NCBI RefSeq assembly: GCF_032854445.1
Contig: NC_088306.1
Location: forward strand, 22,909,764 to 22,973,763
Direction of reading: 5' to 3'
Source of the DNA: Liolophura sinensis
Taxonomy: Eukaryota; Mollusca; Polyplacophora; Chitonida; Chitonidae
DNA: 64,000 bases
Under the pieces are notes generated by a model that was given only the letters and a program-made list of their open reading frames with translations, did not search any database and had not been told where the DNA came from. Numbering within the stretch: position 1 is the stretch's first letter; the number at the start of each line of letters is the position of its first letter. Positions 48,729 through 60,800 of this stretch are shown here, piece after piece. Made by a program: the position numbers and the translations under genes.

Positions 48729-50297
48729 GACGAAAGCACTAGGCTGATCTCAGTCCTGGCCGACTGGTGGAGAAAGGCTTGACACAGTTGTTTGATGGCT
48801 TATCTTACTGTAGGGGCCTATATGCTTTGTTGTCTGATGACGAAAGGAATATGATCGGATTGCATAGGGCTAAGTTAATTTTCACGACAAGAATATCCGA
48901 TGTGGATAGGACGATATCAAGCTTAATTTCGTCTATTTTAATTAAATTAAACGTTGTCAGAAATTGCTGAATTCGTATATTTCTCCAGTCTATATATTTC
49001 TCCACTGTATAACCAAACGGGCCGATCACTCTCCAAATGCCGTCCCAAATTCTCAAACACACTGTAACAAGTCACCAGCTCATTTCTGATTTAAACACCA
49101 CCAGAACACCAGCTCTGTCTTTGGAGGCCTGAATAGACTTGCTTACAGCCCTCTTCTCTACGGCTGTCTGTTTTGTGACCGTTTTGTGCCGGGTATTGCA
49201 CCACGTCAACCTCGTCACATCCGTAAAGGCCGCCATGTTCTGTCAAATCAGCTGATCGTGTGTAACCAGGGGCGTCCACTCTCCTAGACCCGCCCGCCCA
49301 ACTAAGACTAAATATAGTTTTACAACCTTGGCTAAATATGGAAACGGACTACCGTGGCGGATCTTTTCACTACCTAATGTAGTCACAACAAAATTACAGA
49401 TCTCGAACAAAAAGTCATTTTTTCAGTCATTTTGAGTCATACGACGAAAGAATCCTTAGAGTGCATGTGATGTGTCTCCTTGTTGTAGGACGGACTTCCC
49501 CCGCTCTTTTATCTAGTGCTGCTTCACTGAGACGCCTTACCGAAGGCAAGTAAACCCTGCCCGAACCATTATAGTGACACGGGTCAACCATGCAGTCGTT
49601 GCACTATCCCCTTCATGCTGAACGCCAAGCCAGGAAGTTACAACTTCCTCTTTTAAGATGTTAGGTGTGACTCGATTCAGGATTGACCCTGGATCTATAG
49701 TCCCATTGGATGTAGGCCCCATTTTAATATACCTGCATAGCTTATCTAAAAATAAGAGCGCCTAAAAACAATTAATTGAAACCAATTAACTTGAACATCC
49801 AACTCTAAGTGCGGTTATTTAATTTGTTTGAGGTTGCTTTTCGTTGCATGCTTGTACCAATTAAACTATCGTATATGGTTAAATTTTACTGTCTTATCTG
49901 GCTTGATATTTCTCAGGCACACTATACATAACAAGGTTTCGTAGTTTCTAGTTATTGAGCTGGACATCATCATGAGCGTGAAATAACCTATAATTAACAC
50001 AGCGTGAAACATAAAATCAAAAAATACGTAAAAGTTGTAATTTTTAATTATTTCTCTTCAGCAGTGAAAGTATATAGGCCTTCGGACCCCGTGGGGATAA
50101 AGAGGTCATAGGGCCTACTTTTCTCAGTACGAGTTCCAATATTCCTGAAATAGAGGGGCCTACTGATTTTTTTGTTGCTTTACTTGACGTTCAAACATTT
50201 CAACACTTGGCCTGTTTCGGGGTATTTCACAGTGTCTCCTTGTAGCATGTTTCACTTTCAGTGATGACATATTTGTCACGCCCGGCCAAAGACACTA
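48729..50297. other. Upstream region of ERCC5
   Basis: Expected to hold the ERCC5 5' untranslated region and promoter. A C-rich GC-box-like cgcccgccca is at 49291-49300, and the dispersed repeat 49440-49620 follows. No TATA box was seen. Start-site position cannot be fixed from sequence. Confidence 0.4.
49440..49620. repeat. Dispersed repeat, copy 2
   Basis: GACGAAAGAATCCTTAGAGT, then tccttgttgtaggacgga, then ctcttttatctagtgctgct: the inverse of 6590-6770. It lies in the intergenic region upstream of ERCC5. Confidence 0.65.
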
Positions 50298-50490
50298 TTA
50301 GGCCGGGATTCCATGTGCGTGATGCGTAATGCGTAGTACGTAATGCGTATTTAACACTTTGTAGTAAAACAGTAGAAGTGATTTCATGTACGCTTAATGC
50401 GTAAAGCGTGATGCGTAGCGCGTAGTACGTATTCTCTGGAACGCTAGCAGGAGAGTCCGAATACGCAATACGCGTGTATACGGAGACAAG
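50298..50490 (+). promoter_or_regulatory. GCGTA-rich tract upstream of the MADF gene (transposon end or promoter)
   Basis: About ten GCGTA/TACGC pentamers lie within 170 bp, including a 24 bp direct repeat (50319-50342 and 50408-50431, two mismatches). The tract starts TTA then GGCCGGGATTCC, which looks like the TTA target and GG-start of a PIF/Harbinger end. No matching inverted end was found downstream. Confidence 0.4.
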
Positions 50491-50556
50491 AAGTGGGGAA
50501 TCCCCAGGGGGTTTCCGATCAGCAGGCCACGTGTTTTTTGCACATGAGTTGTAGAA

Positions 50557-51191
50557 ATGCCTCGCAGCTTCATTTCAGATTCAATTCTTGAGAAGCTTAT
50601 CGAACTTGTCAGGCAAACTCCACAGCTTTATGATGCCTCAAGGAAGGACTATAAAGATGCACTTAAAAACAGCAACATTTGGGTCAGCATTGCTGCCACG
50701 CTTCAAGAACATGGAGCCAAAAAGGAAAACACAGGTATAAGCTATATCCAAACATATTTTTTTTATTGTTTTCACATACTTGAATTATATGCAGTTGATA
50801 CATTTATGCATGTAACATACTTTTTTCCAATTAATAGGTGATATCTGGAAAACGAGATGGAGAACACTGCGAGATACGTATGTGCGGAAAAAGAGAGAAA
50901 TGAAAGTAAAGAGAAGTGGATCTTGCGCTGCTAAAGGGAAAAGATGGAAGTTCATGGACATCATGCAGTTCCTAGATGGCTTCACAGAGGAACATAGGTA
51001 CAATTTTAATCAGAGAAGATAATGTACATTCTGCTTATTGTAATTATATCTACCATTATGTTGATGTGCGGGAAAATATTTAACGTCATATTATAATTCT
51101 TTTCTCTAGCACCGAAAGCAACTTGGATGTTGAGTCTCAAGAAACCGAAGACAACAAGCCTGAGGATTCCCCTCATGGTTCTGGCTTGTAA
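50557..51191 (+). CDS. MADF-domain protein, three exons
   Basis: Exons 50557-50734, 50838-50997 and 51110-51191 join in phase (1, then 2) to a 139-residue protein ending TAA. The MADF (Myb/SANT-like DNA-binding) domain spans about residues 11-112: LEKLIELVRQTPQLYD, then IWVSIAATLQEH, then DIWKTRWRTLRDTYVRKKRE, and finally KRWKFMDIMQFLDGF. The conserved tryptophans and the helix 3 pattern W-x-x-L-R are present. The tail is short and acidic, with no BESS domain. Known MADF proteins are transcription regulators, or accessory proteins of PIF/Harbinger transposons. The TTA-GGCC sequence and GCGTA-rich tract upstream suggest the second, but no transposase was found nearby. The start is the first ATG of the open frame. 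Confidence 0.8.
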
Positions 51192-51682
51192 ATGGCACAT
51201 GTTCTGCCAACTTCTCGTCAGAACTTTGAATATTTCCCTTAGAAAAAGTTCAATGCAAGTACGATGAATACTTTTTCCCGGTCTCCGGCAAGCTTTTACC
51301 AGATTGGCCGAACAATGCGCTTCACTCTACTGTATTTAAATACAACTATTCTCCTATAGCTATATAACCGTTATATTCGTCCCAGTATATGGGGTCTACG
51401 TATGCTGAGCACTACTTTCAAAAAAACAACTGTCGACTCCGCTTCAGTAGAACTAGGCGAGAGCCAGTTAGCCAATGTGATTACAATCAGATCGTATGTA
51501 GGCCTATATCGCTTCGCGAACAACGTTATGATCTGATTTTAATCAAATTGCTGGTTGTAGTTTACTGCAACTACAGTTTTCAGACCAGACAAGAAATCGG
51601 CCGTGAACTTCTAATATTGTGTATAAGGTCTATTTAGCAGCTACGGATGGCAGTGATCTCCGCACATCAGTATTTAAAATAG

Positions 51683-51938
51683 GTTTATTTTATTTATTTA
51701 TTTGATTGCTGTTTTACGCCCTACTCAAGAATGTTTCACTTACACAACGGCGGCCAGCATTAGGGTGGGACGAAACAGGGCAGAGCCCGGAAGAAACCCA
51801 CGACCATCCGCAGGTTGCTGGCAGACCTTCCCACGCCAGTCTGAGCTGGACTTGAACTCACAGTGACCGCATTGGTGAGAGGCTCCTGGGTTATTACTCT
51901 GCGCTAACGCGCTAACCAACTGAGCCACGGAGGCCCCC
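51683..51938 (-). mobile_element. tRNA-derived SINE, near full length
   Basis: Complete from an (ATTT)n tail to the head ending AACCAACTGAGCCACGGAGG. It is flanked by tatttaaa(a/t)tagg, a 13 bp target duplication with one difference. Confidence 0.87.
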
Positions 51939-52027
51939 TATTTAAATTAGGGGGCTATCCTAAAACCGGGTTTTCGGGCTATTTTCCGATACAATGACTT
52001 CGGCTTGAGCAGGGTCGTTGTTTATTT

Positions 52028-52289
52028 GGTCAGTTTTATTTATTTATTTACTTTTCACCTTGGGGACTTCGCAGAAGTTCTTAGCATGTCAGCGCGGCAC
52101 AATGCAGTCACCAAGGTGATCGCTTTGACTTCAAGTTCAGCTCATGGTGGCTTCCTCTCCGGCTGTACCTGGGAAGGTCTGCAGCAACCTGCAGATGGTC
52201 GTGGGTTTCCTCCCACCATAATACTGGCCGCCATCGTATAAGTGAAATATTCTTGAGTACGGCATAAAACACCAATCAAATAAATAAAC
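52028..52289 (+). mobile_element. tRNA-derived SINE, plus orientation
   Basis: A body and tail in good shape (GCAGATGGTCGTGGGTTTCC, then GTGAAATATTCTTGAGTACG, then AATAAATAAA). The head is diverged. The 34 bp array begins about 50 bp after it. Confidence 0.75.
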
Positions 52290-52344
52290 ACCTTACTTAA
52301 GAAATATTTCACTTTAAAAGTATGATGGCTGCCATGCAAACGTT

Positions 52345-53620
52345 AAAGTTGAAGTCAAACTGGGGCTAATATAACATGTAAGGTGAAGTCAAACTGGGCT
52401 AATATAACATGTAAGGCGAAGTCAAACTGGGGCTAATATAACATGTAAGGTGATGTCAAACTGGGGCTAACATAACATGTAAGGTGATGTCAAACTGGGG
52501 CTAATATAACATGTAAGGTGAAGTCAAACTGGGGCTAATATAACATGTAAGGTGAAGTCAAACTGGGGCTAATATAACATGTAAGGTGATGTCAAACTGG
52601 GGCTAATATAACATGTAAGATGATGTCAAACTGGGGCTAATATAACATGTAAGGTGATGTCAAACTGGGGCTAATATAACATGTAAGGTGATGTCAAACT
52701 GGGGCTAATATAACATGTAAGGTGAAGTCAAACTGGGGCTAATATAACATGTAAGGTGATGTCAAACTGGGGCTAATATAACATGTAAGGTGATGTCAAA
52801 CTGGGGCTAATATAACATGTAAGGTGATGTCAAACTGGGGCTAATATAACATGTAAGGTGAAGTCAAACTGGGGCTAATATAACGTGTAAGGTGAAGTCA
52901 AACTGGGGCTAATATAACGTGTAAGGTGATGTCAAACTGGGGCTAATATAACATGTAAGGTGATGTCAAACTGGGGCTAATATAACATGTAAGGTGGTGT
53001 CAAACTGGGGCTAATATAACATGTAAGGTGAAGTCAAACTGGGGCTAATATAACATGTAAGGTGATGTCAAACAAGGGCTAATATAACATGTAAGGTGAT
53101 GTCAAACTGGGGCTAATATAACGTGTAAGGTGATGTCAAACTGGGGCTAATATAACATGTAAGGTGATGTCAAACTGGGGCTAATATAACATGTAAGGTG
53201 ATGTCAAACTGGGGCTAATATAACATGTAAGGTGATGTCAAACTGGGGCCAATATAACATGTAAGGTGATGTCAAACTGGGGCTAATATAACATGTAAGG
53301 TGAAGTCAAACTGGGGCTAATATAACATGTAAGGTGATGTCAAACAAGGGCTAATATAACATGTAAGGTGATGTCAAACTGGGGCTAATATAACATGTAA
53401 GATGAAGTCAAACTGGGGCTAATATAACATGTAAGATGAAGTCAAACTGGGGCTAATATAACATGTAAGGTGAGGTCAAACTGGGGCTAATATAACATGT
53501 AAGGTGATGTCAAACAAGGGCTAATATAACATGTAAGGTGAAGTCAAACTGGGGCTAATATAACATGTAAGGTGATGTCAAACTGGGGCTAATATAACAT
53601 GTAAGGTGATGTCAAACTCC
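52345..53620. repeat. 34 bp minisatellite, about 37 units
   Basis: Units of AAGGTGATGTCAAACTGGGG then CTAATATAACATGT, highly homogeneous. The recurring variants aagtc/atgtc, caaggg and acgtg are shared between units. Intergenic, between the MADF gene and IQCG. Confidence 0.96.
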
Positions 53621-53639
53621 AAAGTAATTAAACGAGAAA

Positions 53640-54780
53640 AAAAATCAGCAGCGAGCTTCATACAAGGCCACACGAGAGAGCACTGCTGACCGCTTATTGC
53701 CACCAAATCACCCTAAAAATATACCTTGAGAGGACCCTTTCTGGCCATATTAGGACCAGTGACGTCACATCAGGTCACAAACATCTCGATGCCACCGTTC
53801 TAAATGCATATAGTTGTATACATGTACCTGTGAATGCATTCGCCGTATGGACTTGAAACCAACTATTTCCAAAATATAGACGTGACATCACGGATCCCCT
53901 CTGGGTCACTGACGACCACCACAGATTCTGATGTCTGATGAAAAATTTTGTAAAAATTAATGTACGGTAACTATTTTCTTGGACATTGTTTAATGGTTTT
54001 CAACTGACATACTTCATTTTAGTGCTCTGTTTTCCTTTAAAACTAGCAATTCGCACGCCCCTTAACCCCATGGCTGAAGCAAAAAAATAAAAAATAAAAA
54101 ATGTAGTGATGATAGTTGCAATTTATTTAATAGACATCACTGGTCTAGAATTACTAACAGAATGCCTTACTCTAGAATGATTCACCGACAGTAGTCAGTT
54201 TTATGGGTGGAGGAAACGGAAGCGCTCGGGGGGAAGCCATCGAGCATTGGCAAGTTACTGACGACTGAAACTTTGACGTGGTGTAAATTGTTCCTCATAC
54301 GAGCCAATAAGAAAATGAAGATGAGATATATGTACAAAGACAAATCATATCGTTTTTATTTGACAAGTGTAAATACAGAAGCACAGCTTCAAGCAGTGCT
54401 AACAATGACTACCACAACACAAACAATTAACTCTCCATAACAGACATAAAGTTTAGTAACATGATTTAATAAATATCACAGTAGGATAAAACTTATAAAT
54501 CCAAAACTACAAAATTAGGAATTTCCATCTTCTTTGATGTGGTACAGTTTTAAAATGCCTGACATGTCATACAAGTATAAATACAGTGAGAATTAAAAAT
54601 GAAAACAATATTTCCACCTTTGTAGTTCAAATGGAGTCGCTTGAATAACAGGTAAACCTTGTTATTATACAAATTAATTATCACAATAATAATATGGAGG
54701 GATCATGTGGTTCAAACGACTTAGCAACACAATCCCCCATGTGGTACAGCAGTCAAAGAGTGTATAAAACCAGCACAAAT
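53640..54780. other. Region 3' of IQCG
   Basis: Lies past the IQCG stop on its strand. A minus-strand AATAAA at 54355-54360 is a possible polyadenylation signal. A degraded second-family SINE copy lies near 54190-54270. No gene seen. Confidence 0.4.
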
Positions 54781-54785
54781 GAAGT

Positions 54786-54890
54786 TTATTTCTTTCCCTT
54801 TTTGCCCTTTTTGCCTTTCTTGCTCTTCTTTTTGCGACTGTACTGGCCAAGTCCTCGTCTAACCATGACACCTCTCCACCAGGCTTGCAG
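54786..54890 (-). CDS. IQCG: IQCG last exon (IQ motif and Lys-rich tail)
   Basis: [15 protein letters not shown] fits the IQ calmodulin-binding pattern (I/L)QxxxRGxxxR. The exon ends in repeated KKGKK blocks and TAA, as in vertebrate IQCG. The acceptor is TGTGTTACAG. Confidence 0.92.
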   Translation of the reverse strand: MQAWWRGVMVRRGLGQYSRKKKSKKGKKGKKGKK

Positions 54891-57800
54891 CTGTAACACA
54901 GGAAAACATCACGATAACAAACTAAACAGATACATGTAGACTACCTTGTGCAATTTATTAACCTAAATGACATAACATTACATTCATGACTAACTCATTT
55001 TTCCTGATTGTAATGGTTCCATTCATACTAGAAAGGTTTTTTAAGGTTTTTTTTCTGAAAGGTAGAATGATACCCGAGTGAAAAAATGTGAATTACAGCA
55101 CCAAAAATAACATTTTATCACATTTATTTGTCTGTGAACATGCACCTTTGTGGGTGAAATTTCAGGACATTCAGAGTATTTATTTATTTATTTATTTGAT
55201 TGGTGTTTTACGCCGTACTCAAGAATATTTCACTTATACGACGGCGGCCAGCATTATGGTGGGTGGAAACCGGGCACAGCCTGGGGGAAATCCACGACCA
55301 TCCGCAGGTTGCTGGCAGACCTACCTACTTACAGCCGGAGAGGAAGCCAGCATGAGCTGGACTTGAACTCACAGCGACCGCATTGGTGAGAGGCTCCTGG
55401 GTCATTACGCTGCGCTAGCGCGCTAACCGACTGAGCCATGGAGGCCCCCAGAGTATTTAGGTATTTAATTGTCATTTAATGTCATACTCAAGACAATTTC
55501 ATACATATATGATGGCAGTCAGTTTAGGAGTAGAAGAAACCAAAGTGACCAAGGTAAATCCCCGACAAATTTGGCAAGATACTGACAAACTTTCATAATG
55601 ACGATCAGTTTACGGTAAGAGAAAACACTTCACTTCTAAATGCATAGGACAATACAATCAGATATTCCTAATGCCCTAGAAAAATAAAATGGATCTTATT
55701 TCAAATGAAACATTATGTATAACATTTTTCCTAATGATGCTTAATTCAAGAAGGACATACCCTAATTCTTCAACCTTTTCAACAGTCTCTAGGACCAATA
55801 TTTGAAACATTCTCAGAGAACTATTGAGTTTAGAGAAATAATACGCACAGTTGTATGAAGCTAGCTTCTTTACTGACACATGCAAATCATGTTAGTGTCA
55901 TTTTCACTTTAAGTGTATGCATAAATTTCACTACAAAAGTGCTTTAACAGTTGAAAAGTTTGAATTAGGTGGAGCTGTCCTCTATAAACCTAATCAATGA
56001 CACTTTAGCGAGTAATCCTGATGATGTGGTTAACTGCAATCAAATAATGTATTATGAGTGAATACAAAGATAACCAAAGCTGTTGAGACTGACCTTGGTC
56101 GCAGCGCGCAGCTCGATGGCCTCTTGCTCTTGTTTCCTTCTGTTCTTTTCCTTCTCTATCCTGTCCTCAACAACCACCTGTTCATACTCCTTATACTGTA
56201 ACATAAATAGGTCACCAAAATGAAAGTAAAAGTCACACAATGTACAAAAACTGTAAATGTATGATAACATCTTTAGAAATACATTGTTGTAGTCTTCTCT
56301 ATCCTGTCCTCAACAACCACCTGCTCATACTCCTTATACTGTAACGTAAATAGGTCACCAAAATGAAAGTGAAAGTCCGACCATGTACATGTACAAAAAG
56401 TGTAAATGTATGATAACATCTTTACAAATACATTGCTGTAACCCTCTCTATCCTGTCCTCAACAACAACCTGCTCATACATAAATACAAGTGAAATCATG
56501 TACACAACTCCTTATACAATAACTCAAATAGGTCATCAAAGTGAAAGTGAAAATCACACCATGCAGAAAAAGTGCAGAAAAAGTTCCTCTATCCTATCCC
56601 CCAGTCACATTCTCATACTCCTTATACTGTGAGATAAATAGGTCAGCAAAATGAGAGTGAAAGTTAAAGCGACATCATGTAAAACAATCAAATTTATACA
56701 ATTTCTATCCAGGCTATTTAAGGCCAAATGTATGCATGTATCAAGGCCTTTTAGTTTCACGAAAGCATGGCGTAAAAAGTCTAAAAATACTTTCTATACT
56801 GTAACATATATAGGTCAACATAGGTCAATGGTGATGCTAAAGAGCTTTCTGTTAATTCTCACTCACCATTTTTGTCAGTTCCTGTAATTTTTCCAGGTCC
56901 TTGGCTTTAGAAGCTTTCAGCACATCTAACTCATGTTGCTTGGCATCCACATCTTTGTCGTATTTCTCCATCCAGAACTCTACCTTCTTCTCCAAATCCT
57001 TCAGAAAGCAGAACATACAGGTCATCTCATTTCAGTTTTGATTTCTTTGACAGTACTCAAGATGATTCTTATTCCAGAATTCCAGAATAGTTTTTCATGT
57101 TTATCAGTTTTATGGGTGGAGAAAACCGAAGAGCCAAGAATAAACCACCACACGTTGGCAATCAACTGACAAACTTTTCTGTGTCAATTCGGTAGAAAGT
57201 AAATGATTTCAACCAACTTCTTATAAAACCATATAAAAGGCCCTTTTATGAACGGTTAAGCAAAGTTTATTAAGTTAGCAAGAACAGAAGGTGCGTTTGT
57301 ACAACTGAACGCTGTGTATCATTACTCACAGCTTGATGCGTTCGTAGATAAGCTTCTATCTCTGCATTACACCTCGTCTCCTCGTCCACCTGCTGGCCAA
57401 GTCTCTGGAGCAAAGGAAAATCAGATTCATCCTTGAATTTATTCTTCTATTCTTTAACTGAATGTCTAATAGCTGTTGAACGACATACGATGAATAAGTA
57501 TTATGGGTGGATGAAACCAAAATTCCTGAGGTAAACCACAGACCTTTAGCAAGACCTTTTCCCACCTGTCATGTAGATATTGGTAAAAGTTGTCCTCAAG
57601 AAATGTAAGACTGTAAAAATAGCCTAATGAGTGCCTCTGAACGACTGTTATAGCTACGGTCCCAAGATAACTGAGGAAAGTGACTGAACTGGTATCTCTG
57701 GTATTTCAGGAGCAGCATTTCTGTATCTTTACAATCCTGGCTTCGGCACACATAAATAAGCAAATGAATTCCCACAAATTCTGCTGCTGGACTTACATCT

Positions 57801-60800
57801 ATCTCATCCTTGAGCTGTTTCTCAGAGAGGGTACAGCGTTTCTGCGTCTGGGCTACATTGACTTCCGCACATTTCTTGATGTACTTGCCCTCCATGTTAG
57901 TCTTAGCTTTCATCTCTTGCAGCTGGTCCTTAAGGTGAGCTATCATCTCATTCCTCTGCTGCAGCTCTACCTCCTTCTCCTTCCTCACGTCGAGCAGCTG
58001 CCGCTGCAACAGCTTGATCCTCTTCCTCCCATCCTCCTCCCTGTTGACAACAACAACAACTGAGTCTAACACGCACAATCCAGGGGTTAAAATGTTAGGG
58101 CTTTAATTCACTCATTTTTAAGAGCTCAAAATTGAAATGATGACCCCTCAATAAGCTGAGGTCATGACAAGAATGACATACACATAGTATATGGAAATAT
58201 TCATATTTTCACACACAGATATTATACATGTATTACATGTATATAAACTTTCATGCTATTTCAGACAGTGTATAAACAGAATCTAATATACTTAAGAACT
58301 TTAAATCTTACTGGATGACCTCAGTTAATTCTTGTTGAGGTCATCACTCTGAAGAGCTCAAAATATTTTGACCACTGCAATCCCTGCATGTTTCTCTTTT
58401 TCCCCAGGAATTTTTCACATACATGATAGCAGTAAGCTTTCTGGGTGGAGGAAATAGGAAGCCTGGGGTATATGACTGACCTTTCACCCAGCTTTGGCAA
58501 GTTACTATCAAACTATGCAGAGCAGATTCGTAGATGTGCTGACAATACATAATCTGGCTTTTTGACTTGCACAGATCTGTATAATCCATCCAATCCTGGC
58601 TTTCGTCTTGCTGGGTGTCTTACTTCTGTACAGTATGTCTCATACAGGCTTTCGTCTTGCTGTGTGACTTACTTCTGTACAGTATGTCTCATACAGGCTT
58701 TCGTCTTGCTGTGCGACTTACTTCTGTACAGTATGTCTCATACAGGTTTTGTCCTGCTGTGCGACTTACTTCTGTACAGTATGTCTCGTACAGGCTTTCG
58801 TCTTGCTGTGCGACTTACTTCTGTACAGTATGTCTCATACAGGTTTTGTCCTGCTGTGCGACTTACTTCTGTACAGTATGTCTCGTACAGGCTTTCGTCT
58901 TGCTGAGTGACTTACTTCTGCACAGTATGTCTCATACAGGTTTTGTCCTGCTGTGCGACTTACTTCTGTACAGTATGTCTCGTACAGGCTTTCGTCTTGC
59001 TGGGTGTCTTACTTCTGTACAGTGTGTCTCATACAGGTTTTCATCTTGCTGTGCGACTTACTTCTGTACAGTATGTCTCGTACAGGCTTTCATCTTGCTG
59101 GGTGTCTTACTTCTGTACAGTATGTCTCATACAGGTTTTTGTTTTGCTGTGTGACTTACTTCTGTACAGTCTGTCTGATCATGGCTTTTGTCTTGCTGTG
59201 TGACTTACTTCTGTACAGTATGTCTCATACAGGTTTTCGTCTTGCTGTGCGACTTACTTCTGTACAGTATGTCTCGTACAGGCTTTCGTCTTGCTGGGTG
59301 TCTTACTTCTGTACAGTATGTCTCATACAGGTTTTCATCTTGCTGTGCGATTTACTTCTGTACAGTATGTCTCGTACAGGCTTTCATCTTGCTGAGTGAC
59401 TTACTTCTGCACAGTATGTCTCATACAGGTTTTGTCCTGCTGGGTGTCTTACTTCTGTACAGTGTGTCTCATACAGGTTTTCATCTTGCTGTGCGACTTA
59501 CTTCTGTACAGTATGTCTCGTACAGGCTTTCATCTTGCTGGGTGTCTTACTTCTGTACAGTATGTCTCATACAGGTTTTTGTTTTGCTGTGTGACTTACT
59601 TCTGTACAGTCTGTCTGATCATGGCTTTTGTCTTGCTGTGTGACTTACTTCTGTACAGTATGTCTCATACAGGTTTTCGTCTTGCTGTGCGACTTACTTC
59701 TGTACAGTATGTCTCGTACAGGCTTTCGTCTTGCTGGGTGTCTTACTTCTGTACAGTATGTCTCATACAGGTTTTCATCTTGCTGTGCGATTTACTTCTG
59801 TACAGTATGTCTCGTACAGGCTTTCATCTTGCTGAGTGACTTACTTCTGTACAGTAAGTCTCATACAGGTTTTCATCTTGCTGTGTGACTTACTTCTGTA
59901 CAGTATGTCTGATCATGGCTTTTGTCTTGCTGTGCGACTTACTTCTGTACAGTATGTCTTGTACAGGCTTTTGTCTTGTTGTGCGACTTACTTCTGTACA
60001 GTATGTCTCGTACAGGCTTTCGTCTTGCTGGGTGTCTTACTTCTGTACAGTATGTCTCATACAAGCTTTCGTCTTGCTGTGCAACTTACTTCTGTACAGT
60101 ATGTCTCATACAGGCTTTCGTCTTGCTGTTCGACTTACTTCTGCACAGTATGTCTCATACAGGTTTTCGTCTTGCTGTGCGACTTACTTCTGTACAGTAT
60201 GTCTCATACAAGCTTTCGTCTTGCTGTGCGACTTACTTCTGTACAGTATGTCTCATACAGGCTTTCGTCTTGCTGTTCGACTTACTTCTGCACAGTATGT
60301 CTATACAGGTTTTCGTCTTGCTGTGCGACTTACTTCTGTACAGTATGTCTCATACAGGTTTTTGTCTTGCTGTGTGACTTACTTCTGTACAGTATGTCTC
60401 ATACAGGTTTTCGTCTTGCTCTGCGACTTACTTCTGTACAGTATGTCTCGTACAGGCTTTCGTCTTGCTGAGTGTCTTACTTCTGTACAGTATGTCTCAT
60501 ACAGGTTTTCATCTTGCTGTGCGACTTACTTCTGTACAGTATGTCTCGTACAGGCTTTCATCTTGCTGTGCGACTTACTTCTGTACAGTAAGTCTCATAC
60601 AGGTTTTCATCTTGCTGTGTGACTTACTTCTGTACAGTATGTCTGATCACAGCTTTTGTCTTGCTGTGCGACTTACTTCTGTACAGTATGTCTCGTACAG
60701 GCTTTTGTCTTGTTGTGCGACTTACTTCTGTACAGTATGTCTCGTACAGGCTTTCGTCTTGTTGTGCGACTTATTTCTGTACAGTATGTCTCGTACATGT

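Noticed and set aside
49091-49279. 62-codon frame upstream of ERCC5 as an alternative N-terminus
   Set aside because: It does not resemble XPG, and the invariant MGVTGLW start lies at 48728 with a complete N domain.
55400-55448. Possible tRNA gene in the SINE heads
   Set aside because: Only A-box-like and B-box-like parts of a tRNA-derived SINE head are present. No cloverleaf with an intact acceptor stem is seen, and the copies carry SINE bodies, tails and target duplications.
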